A DNA stretch of 26,512 nucleotides from Candidatus Accumulibacter vicinus (lineage in GTDB: Bacteria > Pseudomonadota > Gammaproteobacteria > Burkholderiales > Rhodocyclaceae), in assembly GCA_002425405.1 (NCBI GenBank), contig DIME01000174.1:1-26512 (forward strand), read 5' to 3'. Positions 8,517 to 15,404 of this stretch are shown here, one piece after another; positions within the stretch are counted from its first letter, which is position 1, and each line of letters begins with the position of its first letter. The position numbers were made by a program, and so were the translations under genes. Below the pieces are notes generated by a model. That model was not told where the DNA came from. It saw only the letters and a list, made by a program, of their open reading frames with translations, and did no database searches.

Positions 8517-9137
8517 TCAACGGCCAGCAAGCGCTTTCGCCCGTGCCAGCTCAAGATAGTACCGGTGCAGAACCTCGACTTGCGGCAACAAGGCGTCGAA
8601 CTCGCCATCATTCTGCACCAGATCATCGGCCACTGCTCGCCGCTCAAGCCGCGAGATCTGAGTCGCCATGATCGCCTTGACGGCCTCGACGGCAAGGCCG
8701 CTCCGTGCCATGACGCGAGCGATTTGCACCGCCTCGTCACAGTCAACAACCAGCACCCGATCTGTACGCTCGCGATAACCGCCCGTTTCAACCAGCAAGG
8801 GAACGACCAGCAGCACGTAGGGCTGCGTGGCAGCTGCACAGAGCGCTCTGCTCTGCTCCCGGATCAGCGGATGCAGGATCGCTTCGAGTCTTGCCTTCGC
8901 AGAACGATCGGAGAAGACCAGGTTGCGCATGGCGGTGCGATCCAGCGCACCGTCCGTTTGCAGCACGCCGTCGCCAAACGTGGCGGCAATCGCTGCCATC
9001 GCAGCGCCCTGCGGAGCAGTCAGTGCATGCGCAATCACATCTGCATCAACCAGGGCAGCGCCACGTTCGGCAAAGAGTTCGGCGACCGTACTCTTGCCGC
9101 TGCCGATGCCACCGGTCAAACCGACAATAAAGCTCAT
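8517..9137 (-). CDS. coaE: Dephospho-CoA kinase
   Basis: Catalyses the last step of coenzyme A synthesis, phosphorylating the 3' hydroxyl of dephospho-CoA with ATP in the cytoplasm. It has 206 residues, normal for the family. The P-loop GLTGGIGSGKST covers residues 6-17. DADVIAH near residue 33 matches the substrate-binding segment, and HPLIRE and LLVVPLLVETGGY match the lid and core regions. The ATG at 9137 overlaps the stop of the SPOR-domain gene as ATGA, so translation is probably coupled. The pilin peptidase gene often found upstream of coaE in related bacteria is absent. Upstream is instead the SPOR gene and a trpB-type gene. Confidence 0.96.
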   Translation of the reverse strand: MSFIVGLTGGIGSGKSTVAELFAERGAALVDADVIAHALTAPQGAAMAAIAATFGDGVLQTDGALDRTAMRNLVFSDRSAKARLEAILHPLIREQSRALCAAATQPYVLLVVPLLVETGGYRERTDRVLVVDCDEAVQIARVMARSGLAVEAVKAIMATQISRLERRAVADDLVQNDGEFDALLPQVEVLHRYYLELARAKALAGR

Positions 9138-9826
9138 GGCGCAGTCCCATCCTTGATTCTGCAGGCCAGCGGGCTGGCTTTCGGCAAGCGCGTGACGATC
9201 GCCTGATACAACGCTTCTGCGCGTGCTTCAGGACCCTGAATTTCAAGGGTGTTGAACGGTGGTCGGCCCTTGCGCTCGGCCATTCGGGCAGATTTGACCC
9301 CTTTCGCCTGCAGGGTGGCAAGCCCTGCACTGGCGGCTTCCTCGGTACGGTAGGCGCCCAGTGAAATCGCCAACTGGTTGGGACCGGCGGCCTGCACCAC
9401 GAAGAAATCCTGAATTCCCAACTGCTGCAATTCGGCCGTTTTCTTGCTGACTTCCTCCTTGCTGGCCAAGGGCGGAACGAAGACCCAATAGCCACTGTTT
9501 TCTGCTACCGTGCGACGCGTCGCCTTGAAGTCCGCAAACTGTTCGCTCAACAGTCGTTCGATCTGGTCAACCTCGGCGCTGCTCAGATCACTCCACAACT
9601 GACAGCTTGTCGCCACCGGATTCTCGGATGCTGTTTCCGCCCCCCTGCTCGCCGTGCGTGGTGGCTCGCCACGCGCAACCACCCTGATCCGATCGGCAAG
9701 CAGTTGCTGCTCTAGGCGCCGCGCGTCGGGATTGACCGGCATGCCGAGATAGCCCCGCGCCCAGACGAAAAAAAGCAGGTTGGCAAGAACCAGAAGAAAA
9801 ACGGCGAGCCGCATCGAGACGATCAT
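9134..9826 (-). CDS. SPOR-domain membrane protein
   Basis: Predicted single-span inner-membrane protein of 230 residues. MRLAVFLLVLANLLFFVWA (residues 5-23) is an N-terminal anchor with a short cytoplasmic tail. A linker of about 80 residues follows, then a C-terminal SPOR-like domain at about 112-190 (YWVFVPPLASKEEVSKK, then QLAISLGAYRTEEAA). SPOR domains bind denuded peptidoglycan at the division site. That role is known for the family and is inferred here. The ATG at 9826 overlaps the stop of the upstream trpB-type gene; an ATG at 9814 is an alternative that would start right at the membrane anchor. The gene end overlaps coaE. It lies one gene away from zapD, another division factor, which may or may not be meaningful. 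Confidence 0.82.
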   Translation of the reverse strand: MIVSMRLAVFLLVLANLLFFVWARGYLGMPVNPDARRLEQQLLADRIRVVARGEPPRTASRGAETASENPVATSCQLWSDLSSAEVDQIERLLSEQFADFKATRRTVAENSGYWVFVPPLASKEEVSKKTAELQQLGIQDFFVVQAAGPNQLAISLGAYRTEEAASAGLATLQAKGVKSARMAERKGRPPFNTLEIQGPEARAEALYQAIVTRLPKASPLACRIKDGTAP

Positions 9827-11187
9827 TCGACTGTCGGTAGATGTTCGAGCGAAGCATGAATGGCTGCAGCGGGGTACTCGAAATCCTCGAGTTCACCTGC
9901 GAAATACCGGTCATAGGCGGCCATGTCGAAGTGACCATGACCGGTCAGGTTGAAAAAGATCACCTTCGCTTCGCCACTCTGCTTGCAGCGCAGCGCCTCG
10001 TCGATGGCTGCCCGGATCGCATGGTTGGACTCGGGCGCGGGAATGATCCCCTCGGCACGGGCAAAAATCACGCCGGCCTCGAAAGTTGCCAACTGCGACA
10101 CAGCCACCGCTTCGATCAGGCCCTCGTGGTAGAGCTGCGAAACCAGCGGCGAATCGCCATGGTAACGCAGGCCACCGGCGTGAATGCCCGGCGGCATGAA
10201 ATCATGCCCGAGCGTGTACATCTTCATCAGTGGCGTAAAGCCCGAGGCATCGCCAAAGTCGTAGGCATAGACGCCCTTGGTCAGCGTCGGGCAGGAACTC
10301 GGTTCGACAGCCACCAGCCGGGTGGGTCTGCCGTTGCGCCCACCGGCTGCATTGTCCGCAACGAATGGAAAAGCCACGCCGGCAAACGACGAACCGCCGC
10401 CGCAGGGAGCGAAGATGACATCCGGCCAGTCGCCAGCCTTCTCGAACTGCCTCTTTGTTTCCTGACCAATGATCGTCTGGTGCAGCGCGACGTGATTGAG
10501 CACCGAGCCGAGCGTGTAACTGGTGTCGGCCCGGGAAGCCGCTTCCTCGACGGCTTCGGAAATGGCAATGCCCAGCGAACCCGGGTTCTCCGGAGCCTTT
10601 TCCAATAGGTCGCGACCGGTCTGGGTCATCTTTGAGGGGCTGGCAAATACCTCGGCACCCCAGGTCTGCATCATGGAACGCCGGAAAGGCTTCTGCCGGT
10701 AACTGATGCTGACCATGTAGACACGCACCTCAAGGCCAAACATCTGACCGGCAAAAGCCATTGAACAACCCCATTGCCCGGCGCCGGTCTCGGTCGTGAT
10801 GCGCTTGATGCCTGCCTGCTGGTTGTAATACGCCTGCGGTACGGCGGTGTTGGGCTTATGTGAACCAGCCGGCGAAACGCCTTCATGCTTGTAGTAAATT
10901 CTGGCCGGTGTCCCGAGCACCTCTTCGAGCCGGCGCGCACGAATCAAGGGTGACGGGCGCCACAAGCGATAGACTTCGCGCACTGCATCCGGAATCGGGA
11001 TCCAGCGCGCGGTCGACATTTCCTGTTCGAGGATCGCCATCGGAAAGATCATCCCCATCTGCTCCGGGGACACCGGTTTGCAGTCGGAACCCAATGGCGG
11101 TAGTGGCGGATTCGGCAGGTCGGCGACGACGTTGTACCAATGAGTAGGGATCTCGGAGTGTTCAAGAGTAAAGCGAAGCGATTCCAC
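9823..11187 (-). CDS. trpB: Tryptophan synthase beta chain, TrpB2 type
   Basis: PLP enzyme of about 454 residues that makes tryptophan from indole and serine. It belongs to the TrpB2 (TrpB-like) group, recognised by the N-terminal IPTHWYN, the overall length, and SHKPN rather than the AHKIN found around the PLP lysine of classical TrpB. The PLP lysine is K111, the catalytic glutamate is E133 (TTETGAGQWG), and the phosphate-binding loop is CGGGSSF. An in-frame ATG exists at 11202, but an AGGGAGG ribosome binding site lies between it and the GTG at 11187, so I chose the GTG. There is no trpA next to it. The group is thought to act without TrpA, in indole salvage or as a serine/threonine-using enzyme; that is family knowledge, not shown here. 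It leads a cluster with SPOR, coaE and zapD. Confidence 0.93.
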   Translation of the reverse strand: MESLRFTLEHSEIPTHWYNVVADLPNPPLPPLGSDCKPVSPEQMGMIFPMAILEQEMSTARWIPIPDAVREVYRLWRPSPLIRARRLEEVLGTPARIYYKHEGVSPAGSHKPNTAVPQAYYNQQAGIKRITTETGAGQWGCSMAFAGQMFGLEVRVYMVSISYRQKPFRRSMMQTWGAEVFASPSKMTQTGRDLLEKAPENPGSLGIAISEAVEEAASRADTSYTLGSVLNHVALHQTIIGQETKRQFEKAGDWPDVIFAPCGGGSSFAGVAFPFVADNAAGGRNGRPTRLVAVEPSSCPTLTKGVYAYDFGDASGFTPLMKMYTLGHDFMPPGIHAGGLRYHGDSPLVSQLYHEGLIEAVAVSQLATFEAGVIFARAEGIIPAPESNHAIRAAIDEALRCKQSGEAKVIFFNLTGHGHFDMAAYDRYFAGELEDFEYPAAAIHASLEHLPTVE

Positions 11188-11243
11188 ACAGCCTCCCTGC
11201 ATTTTCTGAACGAAGATTCCAAGTATACCCCTGGATACTTCGA

Positions 11244-11651
11244 CTAATCATTTTCGGGCGTTGTCAGAACCCCAGCCAGGTCTGGAATGCCGCGCTCCAG
11301 CTCGCGCCGCAGCACGCGCGCGGGCACAAAGGCGCTGATCAGGCGTTGGCAGGCGAGGCGTGCGACAGCGCTGTTGTTCTGGCTGAAATTGCAGACATAC
11401 AGGTCGAGGGTGACCGCGTGTACTTCCGGCCAGGTATGTACGGCAAGATGCGACTCGGCGAGCACCACAACACCTGTCGCGCCGGATGGTTCCAGCGCGC
11501 TGCCGAATTGGTGAAAGATCTGTCCGACAGGCGTCAACCCCGGCGTGGCGCAAACAGCCAGGCAGAGTTCCCGCAACGCGCCAGCGTCAGCGAGCAATTT
11601 CGGGGCGCAGCGGCAATCGTAGAGTTCAGCGAGCAGGTGCAGGCCAGGCAT
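11244..11651 (-). CDS. speD: S-adenosylmethionine decarboxylase proenzyme, short bacterial form
   Basis: Produces decarboxylated AdoMet, the aminopropyl donor for spermidine. It has 135 residues from the chosen start, the size of the short (class 1b) proenzymes. The self-cleavage site is in VLAESHLAVHTWPE. Cleavage between E66 and S67 would give a pyruvoyl group on the alpha chain, and the helper residues H72 and C87 sit at the same spacing as in the Thermotoga enzyme (Ser63, His68, Cys83). I chose the ATG at 11651 because MPGLHLLAELYDC lines up with family N-termini; an ATG at 11684 would add 11 residues. No spermidine synthase gene (speE) is in the window. It lies downstream of the efflux pump gene with a gap of about 70 bases. 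Confidence 0.87.
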   Translation of the reverse strand: MPGLHLLAELYDCRCAPKLLADAGALRELCLAVCATPGLTPVGQIFHQFGSALEPSGATGVVVLAESHLAVHTWPEVHAVTLDLYVCNFSQNNSAVARLACQRLISAFVPARVLRRELERGIPDLAGVLTTPEND

Positions 11652-11723
11652 GGCAAATATCCCCGGTTCCGGGAGGCCGGGCATCGTCGTTCCGCAGCGC
11701 CTGACCCCATTTTCCCACGCGAC

Positions 11724-12947
11724 TTACGGCAAGCAGGCGAATTGGAGCTTGGGCGACATTCGCCACTGCTGGATCATGGCGGCAAACGCGCCAAGCAGCA
11801 GCAAACCGCCCATCCCGAACGCCAAGGTCAGCGTAGACTCCCACAGTGCCGGTGCGATCAGACCGGCGGCAAGCGTGTTGAAACCGGATTGCAGGAAAGT
11901 TTGGCAGGAAGCAGCCAGGCCCCGTTGTTCCGGGAACAGGTCAAGCGCCCGCAGGGTCAGGCAGGGCATCGCCAGAGACATGCCGAGAGTGAACCCAAAG
12001 AGTGGCAACACACTCCAGGGTAACGCCGGTGGCATCACCAGATTGAGGATGAGGTTGAGCGCTGCAGCAGCGCTCATCACCAGATAGCCGATGGCAATCG
12101 TGCATGCCGGCGAAAGCTTGCCGGCCAGCCGGTCTGACGACCACGCACCGATCATCAGACCAGTCATGGCCGGGCCGAACAGCCACAGGAAACCGGTTGC
12201 CGAAACGCCCAGATGGCGCATCAGAAAAACAGGCGCCGACAATACATAGATGAAGAAAGCGGCGAAATTGAACGCCAGTGCAGAACAGGTCAGCAGAAAG
12301 GCTGAGGAAGTCAGCACCTTCCAGTAACTGCGGCTGAGGTAGCCGACATGCAAGGACTGGCGCTGGTGACGGGGCAGGGTTTCGGGCAGCAGGAACCAGC
12401 AGCTCAGCCACAGGACGACACTGTTCAGCGCCAGAAAGGCGAACACCGAGCGCCAGCCAAACCATGATTGCAGCCAGCCGCCGAGCACCGGCGCAATCGC
12501 CGGTGCCAGGGCGAACATCATGGTGATCTGCGCTATCAGCCGCTGTGCTGAGGCCCCCTCGTAGAGGTCGCGGACGATCGCCCGACAGATGACCAGACCG
12601 GCACCGGCAGTCATCCCTTGCAAGGCGCGCAGCAACCAGAGATGTTCGATTCGTGTGGCGAGCATGCAACCGGCCGAGGCCAGCGCAAAGAGCGCGACGG
12701 AGACCAGGATTACCCGCCGACGCCCCAGCGCATCGGAGATCGCGCCATGCCACAGCGTCATCAGCGCGAAAGGCAGCAGATACGCGGTCAACGTCTGTTG
12801 AACCTGTAACGGGGTGGCCCCCAGCGAGGTGCCGATGTCTTGAAAAGACGGCAGGTAAGTGTCGATCGAGAAAGGGCCGAGCGCCGCCAGCGCGGCCAGC
12901 AGACAGACCAGGCTGCGCGGCGCGGTCGGGGGACGTGAGTTCGGCAT
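11724..12947 (-). CDS. Bcr/CflA-family multidrug efflux transporter (MFS)
   Basis: Inner-membrane major facilitator protein of 407 residues with about 12 hydrophobic segments, which fits a drug/proton antiporter. The N-terminal LGPFSIDTYLPSFQDI and the loop 2-3 motif WHGAISDALGRRR are typical of the Bcr/CflA group. LQGMTAGAGLVICRAIVRDLYEG matches the helix 4-5 region of the same group. Export of bicyclomycin, sulfonamide-like drugs or cysteine is known for members; the substrate here is unknown. The ATG at 12947 follows the YifB stop by three bases, with AAGGAT as ribosome binding site inside the end of that gene, so the two are probably coupled. No drug-specific regulator is adjacent. Confidence 0.9.
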   Translation of the reverse strand: MPNSRPPTAPRSLVCLLAALAALGPFSIDTYLPSFQDIGTSLGATPLQVQQTLTAYLLPFALMTLWHGAISDALGRRRVILVSVALFALASAGCMLATRIEHLWLLRALQGMTAGAGLVICRAIVRDLYEGASAQRLIAQITMMFALAPAIAPVLGGWLQSWFGWRSVFAFLALNSVVLWLSCWFLLPETLPRHQRQSLHVGYLSRSYWKVLTSSAFLLTCSALAFNFAAFFIYVLSAPVFLMRHLGVSATGFLWLFGPAMTGLMIGAWSSDRLAGKLSPACTIAIGYLVMSAAAALNLILNLVMPPALPWSVLPLFGFTLGMSLAMPCLTLRALDLFPEQRGLAASCQTFLQSGFNTLAAGLIAPALWESTLTLAFGMGGLLLLGAFAAMIQQWRMSPKLQFACLP

Positions 12948-12950
12948 GGG

Positions 12951-14453
12951 TCAATCCTTCGCGAAGCGACGGAACTGTACGGCTTCAGCAACATGCTGCG
13001 CCTCGATGGTGTCGCTTTCCTTGATATCGGCGATCGTCCGAGCCACCTTGAGCAGGCGGTGGAAGGCGCGTGCCGAAAGATCGAAGCGACTGATCGCCTG
13101 TTTCAGAAGCACCGCCGCTGCCGCTACGGGCTGGCAGAATCGGTCGATTTCCCGGGCATGCAGGCGAGCATTGGTTTTTCCCTGCCGCAGGAGCTGCCTT
13201 TCCCGGGCTTTTGTGACGCGTGCACGTACGCTCGCCGACGCCTCTCCGTCGGGTGCCTGCTGCAGCACTTCCGGGGGTAACGCTGGCACCTCGATCTGTA
13301 GATCGATGCGGTCGAGCAGCGGACCGGAGAGTTTGCTGCGATAACGCAGAACCTGATCCGGCGTGCACCGGCAGCGGCCGCGCGGATCTCCGTGGTATCC
13401 GCAAGGACAGGGATTCATCGCCGCGACGAGCTGGAACTGCGCTGGAAATTCGGCTTGCCGGGCAGCGCGCGAAATGTGGATACGCCCCGAGTCAAGCGGT
13501 TCGCGCAGTGCTTCGAGCACGCGCCGATCAAACTCGGGAAGCTCGTCGAGAAAGAGTACCCCCTGATGCGCCAGCGAGATCTCCCCGGGATGCGGGATGC
13601 TGCCGCCGCCAACCAGTGCCGCCGTGGAAGCTGTATGGTGTGGCGCACGGTAGGGATGACGGCGAAAAAGTTCAGGGCGAAATTGCCCGGCCAGCGAAAG
13701 CACTGCAGCCGATTCGAGCGCGGCAGCCAGCGTCATCGGCGGCAGCAAACCGGGCAGTCGGCTGGCGAGCATCGATTTGCCGGTACCTGGAGGACCGGCT
13801 AGAAGAAGCGAATGTTCGCCCGCCGCGGCGATTTCAAGCCCACGCTTGGCCTGGACCTGGCCACGTACGTCGGCGAGGTCCGGATAGTCGATGCACTGAT
13901 CATCCGGTGCCGTGTCGTCGACAAGACATGCGGCCAGCACCGCCTGCCCGGTCAGATGCGCGCAAACCTCAAGCAGGGTATTGGCGGCAAGCACCGGCAC
14001 CTGGCTGGCCAGAGCCGCTTCGCGGGCACTGCTGGCCGGGAGCACGAAGCAGCGCCCCATGCCGCCGGCAGCCAGAACCATCGCCAGCGCCCCGCGAATC
14101 GGCCGCAATTCGCCGGAGAGCGAAAGTTCGCCTGCAAATTCATGACCCGCCAGCGCGGTGGTCGGGATCTGGCCAGAAGCGGCGAGAATACCGAGGGCAA
14201 TCGGCAGGTCGAAGCGGCCCGATTCCTTCGGCAGATCGGCCGGAGCGAGATTAACCGTGATGCGCTTGCGGGGAAATTCGAAACCAGCGTTCTGCAGGGC
14301 TGCCCGCACCCGATCGCGCGCTTCCCTGACTTCGGTATCGGGCAGTCCGACCACGGTCACGTTTGGCAAACCAGCCGTCAGATGCACCTCGACCGCCACC
14401 TCCAGAGCAGCCAGGCCGTCGAGGCCGCGGCTATGGACGATGGCGAGCGGCAT
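12951..14453 (-). CDS. comM: YifB/ComM family Mg-chelatase-like AAA+ ATPase
   Basis: AAA+ ATPase of 500 residues. In Vibrio, ComM is a helicase that aids branch migration during natural transformation; the family (YifB) is widespread even in species not known to be competent. The N-terminal part, about 1-170, is a Lon-protease-like S5 fold region (HLTAGLPNVTVVGLPD). Walker A GPPGTGKS is at 220-227 and Walker B VLFLDE at 299-304. A four-cysteine cluster (NPCPCGYHGDPRGRCRC) follows near residues 345-365, then the sensor region SGPLLDRIDL. The C-terminal helical domain ends in AEAVQFRRF. It sits 77 bases after ubiK, with the efflux pump gene three bases downstream. Confidence 0.94.
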   Translation of the reverse strand: MPLAIVHSRGLDGLAALEVAVEVHLTAGLPNVTVVGLPDTEVREARDRVRAALQNAGFEFPRKRITVNLAPADLPKESGRFDLPIALGILAASGQIPTTALAGHEFAGELSLSGELRPIRGALAMVLAAGGMGRCFVLPASSAREAALASQVPVLAANTLLEVCAHLTGQAVLAACLVDDTAPDDQCIDYPDLADVRGQVQAKRGLEIAAAGEHSLLLAGPPGTGKSMLASRLPGLLPPMTLAAALESAAVLSLAGQFRPELFRRHPYRAPHHTASTAALVGGGSIPHPGEISLAHQGVLFLDELPEFDRRVLEALREPLDSGRIHISRAARQAEFPAQFQLVAAMNPCPCGYHGDPRGRCRCTPDQVLRYRSKLSGPLLDRIDLQIEVPALPPEVLQQAPDGEASASVRARVTKARERQLLRQGKTNARLHAREIDRFCQPVAAAAVLLKQAISRFDLSARAFHRLLKVARTIADIKESDTIEAQHVAEAVQFRRFAKD

Positions 14454-14530
14454 GACCGTAAAAGTCGCGGCGCAAGATCAGAATAAGTCGGACGACGACC
14501 GAGAACAGCGACTGCCCGTCAGCAACGCGC

Positions 14531-14776
14531 TCAGGCCGGCCGATCCGGTCGATTCTCCAGGCGATCGAGGCGCTCTTCGAGGGCTTTCAGTTTTTCCCGT
14601 GTGCGCTGAAGAACCTGTGTCTGGATGTCGAATTCCTCACGACTGACCAGATCGAGCTTTGCCAGTCCGCTGGAAAGCAGCGCACGCGCATTTTTCTCGA
14701 TGTCGGCGGCTGGACTGGCAGCAATGAGGGCGCTCAGACGAGCGCCGAGATCTTCAAGGAATTTCGGGTCGAGCAT
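14531..14776 (-). CDS. ubiK: Ubiquinone biosynthesis accessory factor UbiK (YqiC/BMFP)
   Basis: Small coiled-coil protein of 81 residues. UbiK works with UbiJ and the Ubi complex to support aerobic ubiquinone synthesis; it is also described as a membrane fusogenic protein. The sequence begins MLDPKFLEDLGARLSALIAA, has the family-typical SREEFDIQTQVLQRTREKL in the middle, and ends in a heptad-rich coiled coil (LKALEERLDRLE). The frame is open for 30 more codons upstream, but that part is cysteine-rich and unlike the family, and it would run into the nitrogen-control promoter. I therefore chose the ATG at 14776. It is transcribed divergently from glnK. Downstream is comM, the usual neighbour in related bacteria as I recall. 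Confidence 0.93.
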   Translation of the reverse strand: MLDPKFLEDLGARLSALIAASPAADIEKNARALLSSGLAKLDLVSREEFDIQTQVLQRTREKLKALEERLDRLENRPDRPA

Positions 14777-14848
14777 GGTAGTCACCGAGCGGCGCAAGTG
14801 GTTGCAGGAAACATTAAGTTTAGCACAGCCAGGGCACACGGCAGGTGA

Positions 14849-14865
14849 CGCACCAGTTTGGTGCA
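14849..14865. promoter_or_regulatory. NtrC binding site 1 (strong)
   Basis: The sequence CGCACCAGTTTGGTGCA is a perfect inverted repeat GCACC-N5-GGTGC and agrees closely with the enteric NtrC consensus TGCACTAAAATGGTGCA. It lies about 127 bases before the predicted glnK transcription start, a normal upstream-activator distance. It could also affect the divergent ubiK gene, whose start is 73 bases away. Confidence 0.8.
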
Positions 14866-14879
14866 AAGCGCCCAGAAGC

Positions 14880-14896
14880 TGCGCTATCGCTGTGCA
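14880..14896. promoter_or_regulatory. NtrC binding site 2 (weaker)
   Basis: TGCGCTATCGCTGTGCA matches the NtrC consensus at 11 of 17 positions and keeps both outer half-sites (TGC-C and GTGCA). Its centre is 31 bases, about three helical turns, from the centre of the stronger site. That resembles the paired NtrC sites at enteric glnA, so cooperative binding on one DNA face is plausible. Confidence 0.6.
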
Positions 14897-14927
14897 GGAT
14901 CACTCGCCAAACCTCACCATAAGGAAA

Positions 14928-14940
14928 CAATATTTTGATT
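14928..14940. promoter_or_regulatory. IHF binding site
   Basis: CAATATTTTGATT fits the IHF consensus exactly when read as YAANNNNTTGATW. It sits in an AT-rich stretch of an otherwise GC-rich region, between the NtrC-like sites and the sigma-54 promoter. Bending there would bring NtrC to the polymerase. It is centred about 50 bases before the predicted start. Confidence 0.6.
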
Positions 14941-14958
14941 TATTGATATAAAAATCAA

Positions 14959-14974
14959 TGGCACGAAATCTGCT
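14959..14974 (+). promoter_or_regulatory. Sigma-54 (RpoN) promoter of glnK-amtB
   Basis: TGGCACGAAATCTGCT matches the RpoN consensus TGGCACG-N4-TTGCW with one mismatch, and the essential GG (-24) and GC (-12) are correctly spaced. The predicted transcription start is near 14984, giving a leader of about 70 bases. Upstream NtrC-like and IHF-like sites support nitrogen-limitation control of glnK and amtB. Confidence 0.85.
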
Positions 14975-15055
14975 TCGGGTTGGCCAGTATTTCCTTGAAC
15001 CATCCATATTTAAACCCGGGAGGCTTCTTCAGCGCCCCCTGATAAGGAGAGCAAC

Positions 15056-15394
15056 ATGAAACTGGTAACCGCCATCATCAAGCCCTTCAAGCTTGACGAA
15101 GTACGAGAAGCGCTGTCGGCGATCGGCGTACAGGGAATCACCGTCACTGAAGTCAAAGGCTTCGGGCGCCAGAAAGGCCACACCGAACTGTACCGCGGCG
15201 CCGAATATGTCGTCGACTTTTTGCCCAAGGTCAAGGTCGAAGCAGCGATCAGCGACAGCCTTCTCGAGCAGGTGATCGAAGCCATCGAGAAATCTGCCAG
15301 CACCGGCAAGATCGGCGACGGCAAAATCTTCATTTCGGCCATTGAACAAGTCATTCGCATTCGCACCGGTGAAACCGGTGAAGAAGCACTGTGA
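15056..15394 (+). CDS. glnK: Nitrogen regulatory protein P-II (GlnK)
   Basis: Trimeric cytoplasmic signal protein of 112 residues that reports nitrogen and energy state and blocks the AmtB channel when nitrogen is plentiful. The T-loop contains Y51 (ELYRGAEY), the residue uridylylated by GlnD. The ATP/2-oxoglutarate-binding regions VKGFGRQKG (33-41) and TGKIGDGKIF (about 83-92) are intact. An AAGGAGA ribosome binding site lies at 15044-15050. Its position directly before amtB argues for GlnK rather than GlnB, though sequence alone does not separate them well. The stop is ten bases before the amtB ATG. Control by NtrC and RpoN is predicted from the upstream sites. The C-terminal TGETGE is encoded by a nine-base tandem repeat. 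Confidence 0.95.
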   Translation: MKLVTAIIKPFKLDEVREALSAIGVQGITVTEVKGFGRQKGHTELYRGAEYVVDFLPKVKVEAAISDSLLEQVIEAIEKSASTGKIGDGKIFISAIEQVIRIRTGETGEEAL

Positions 15395-15404
15395 GGAGCC
15401 AATC

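Noticed and set aside
14777..14866. Upstream extension of ubiK to the ATG at 14866
   Set aside because: The extra 30 residues are unlike UbiK proteins and would overlap the strong NtrC site; the ATG at 14776 begins the conserved MLDPKFLEDL.
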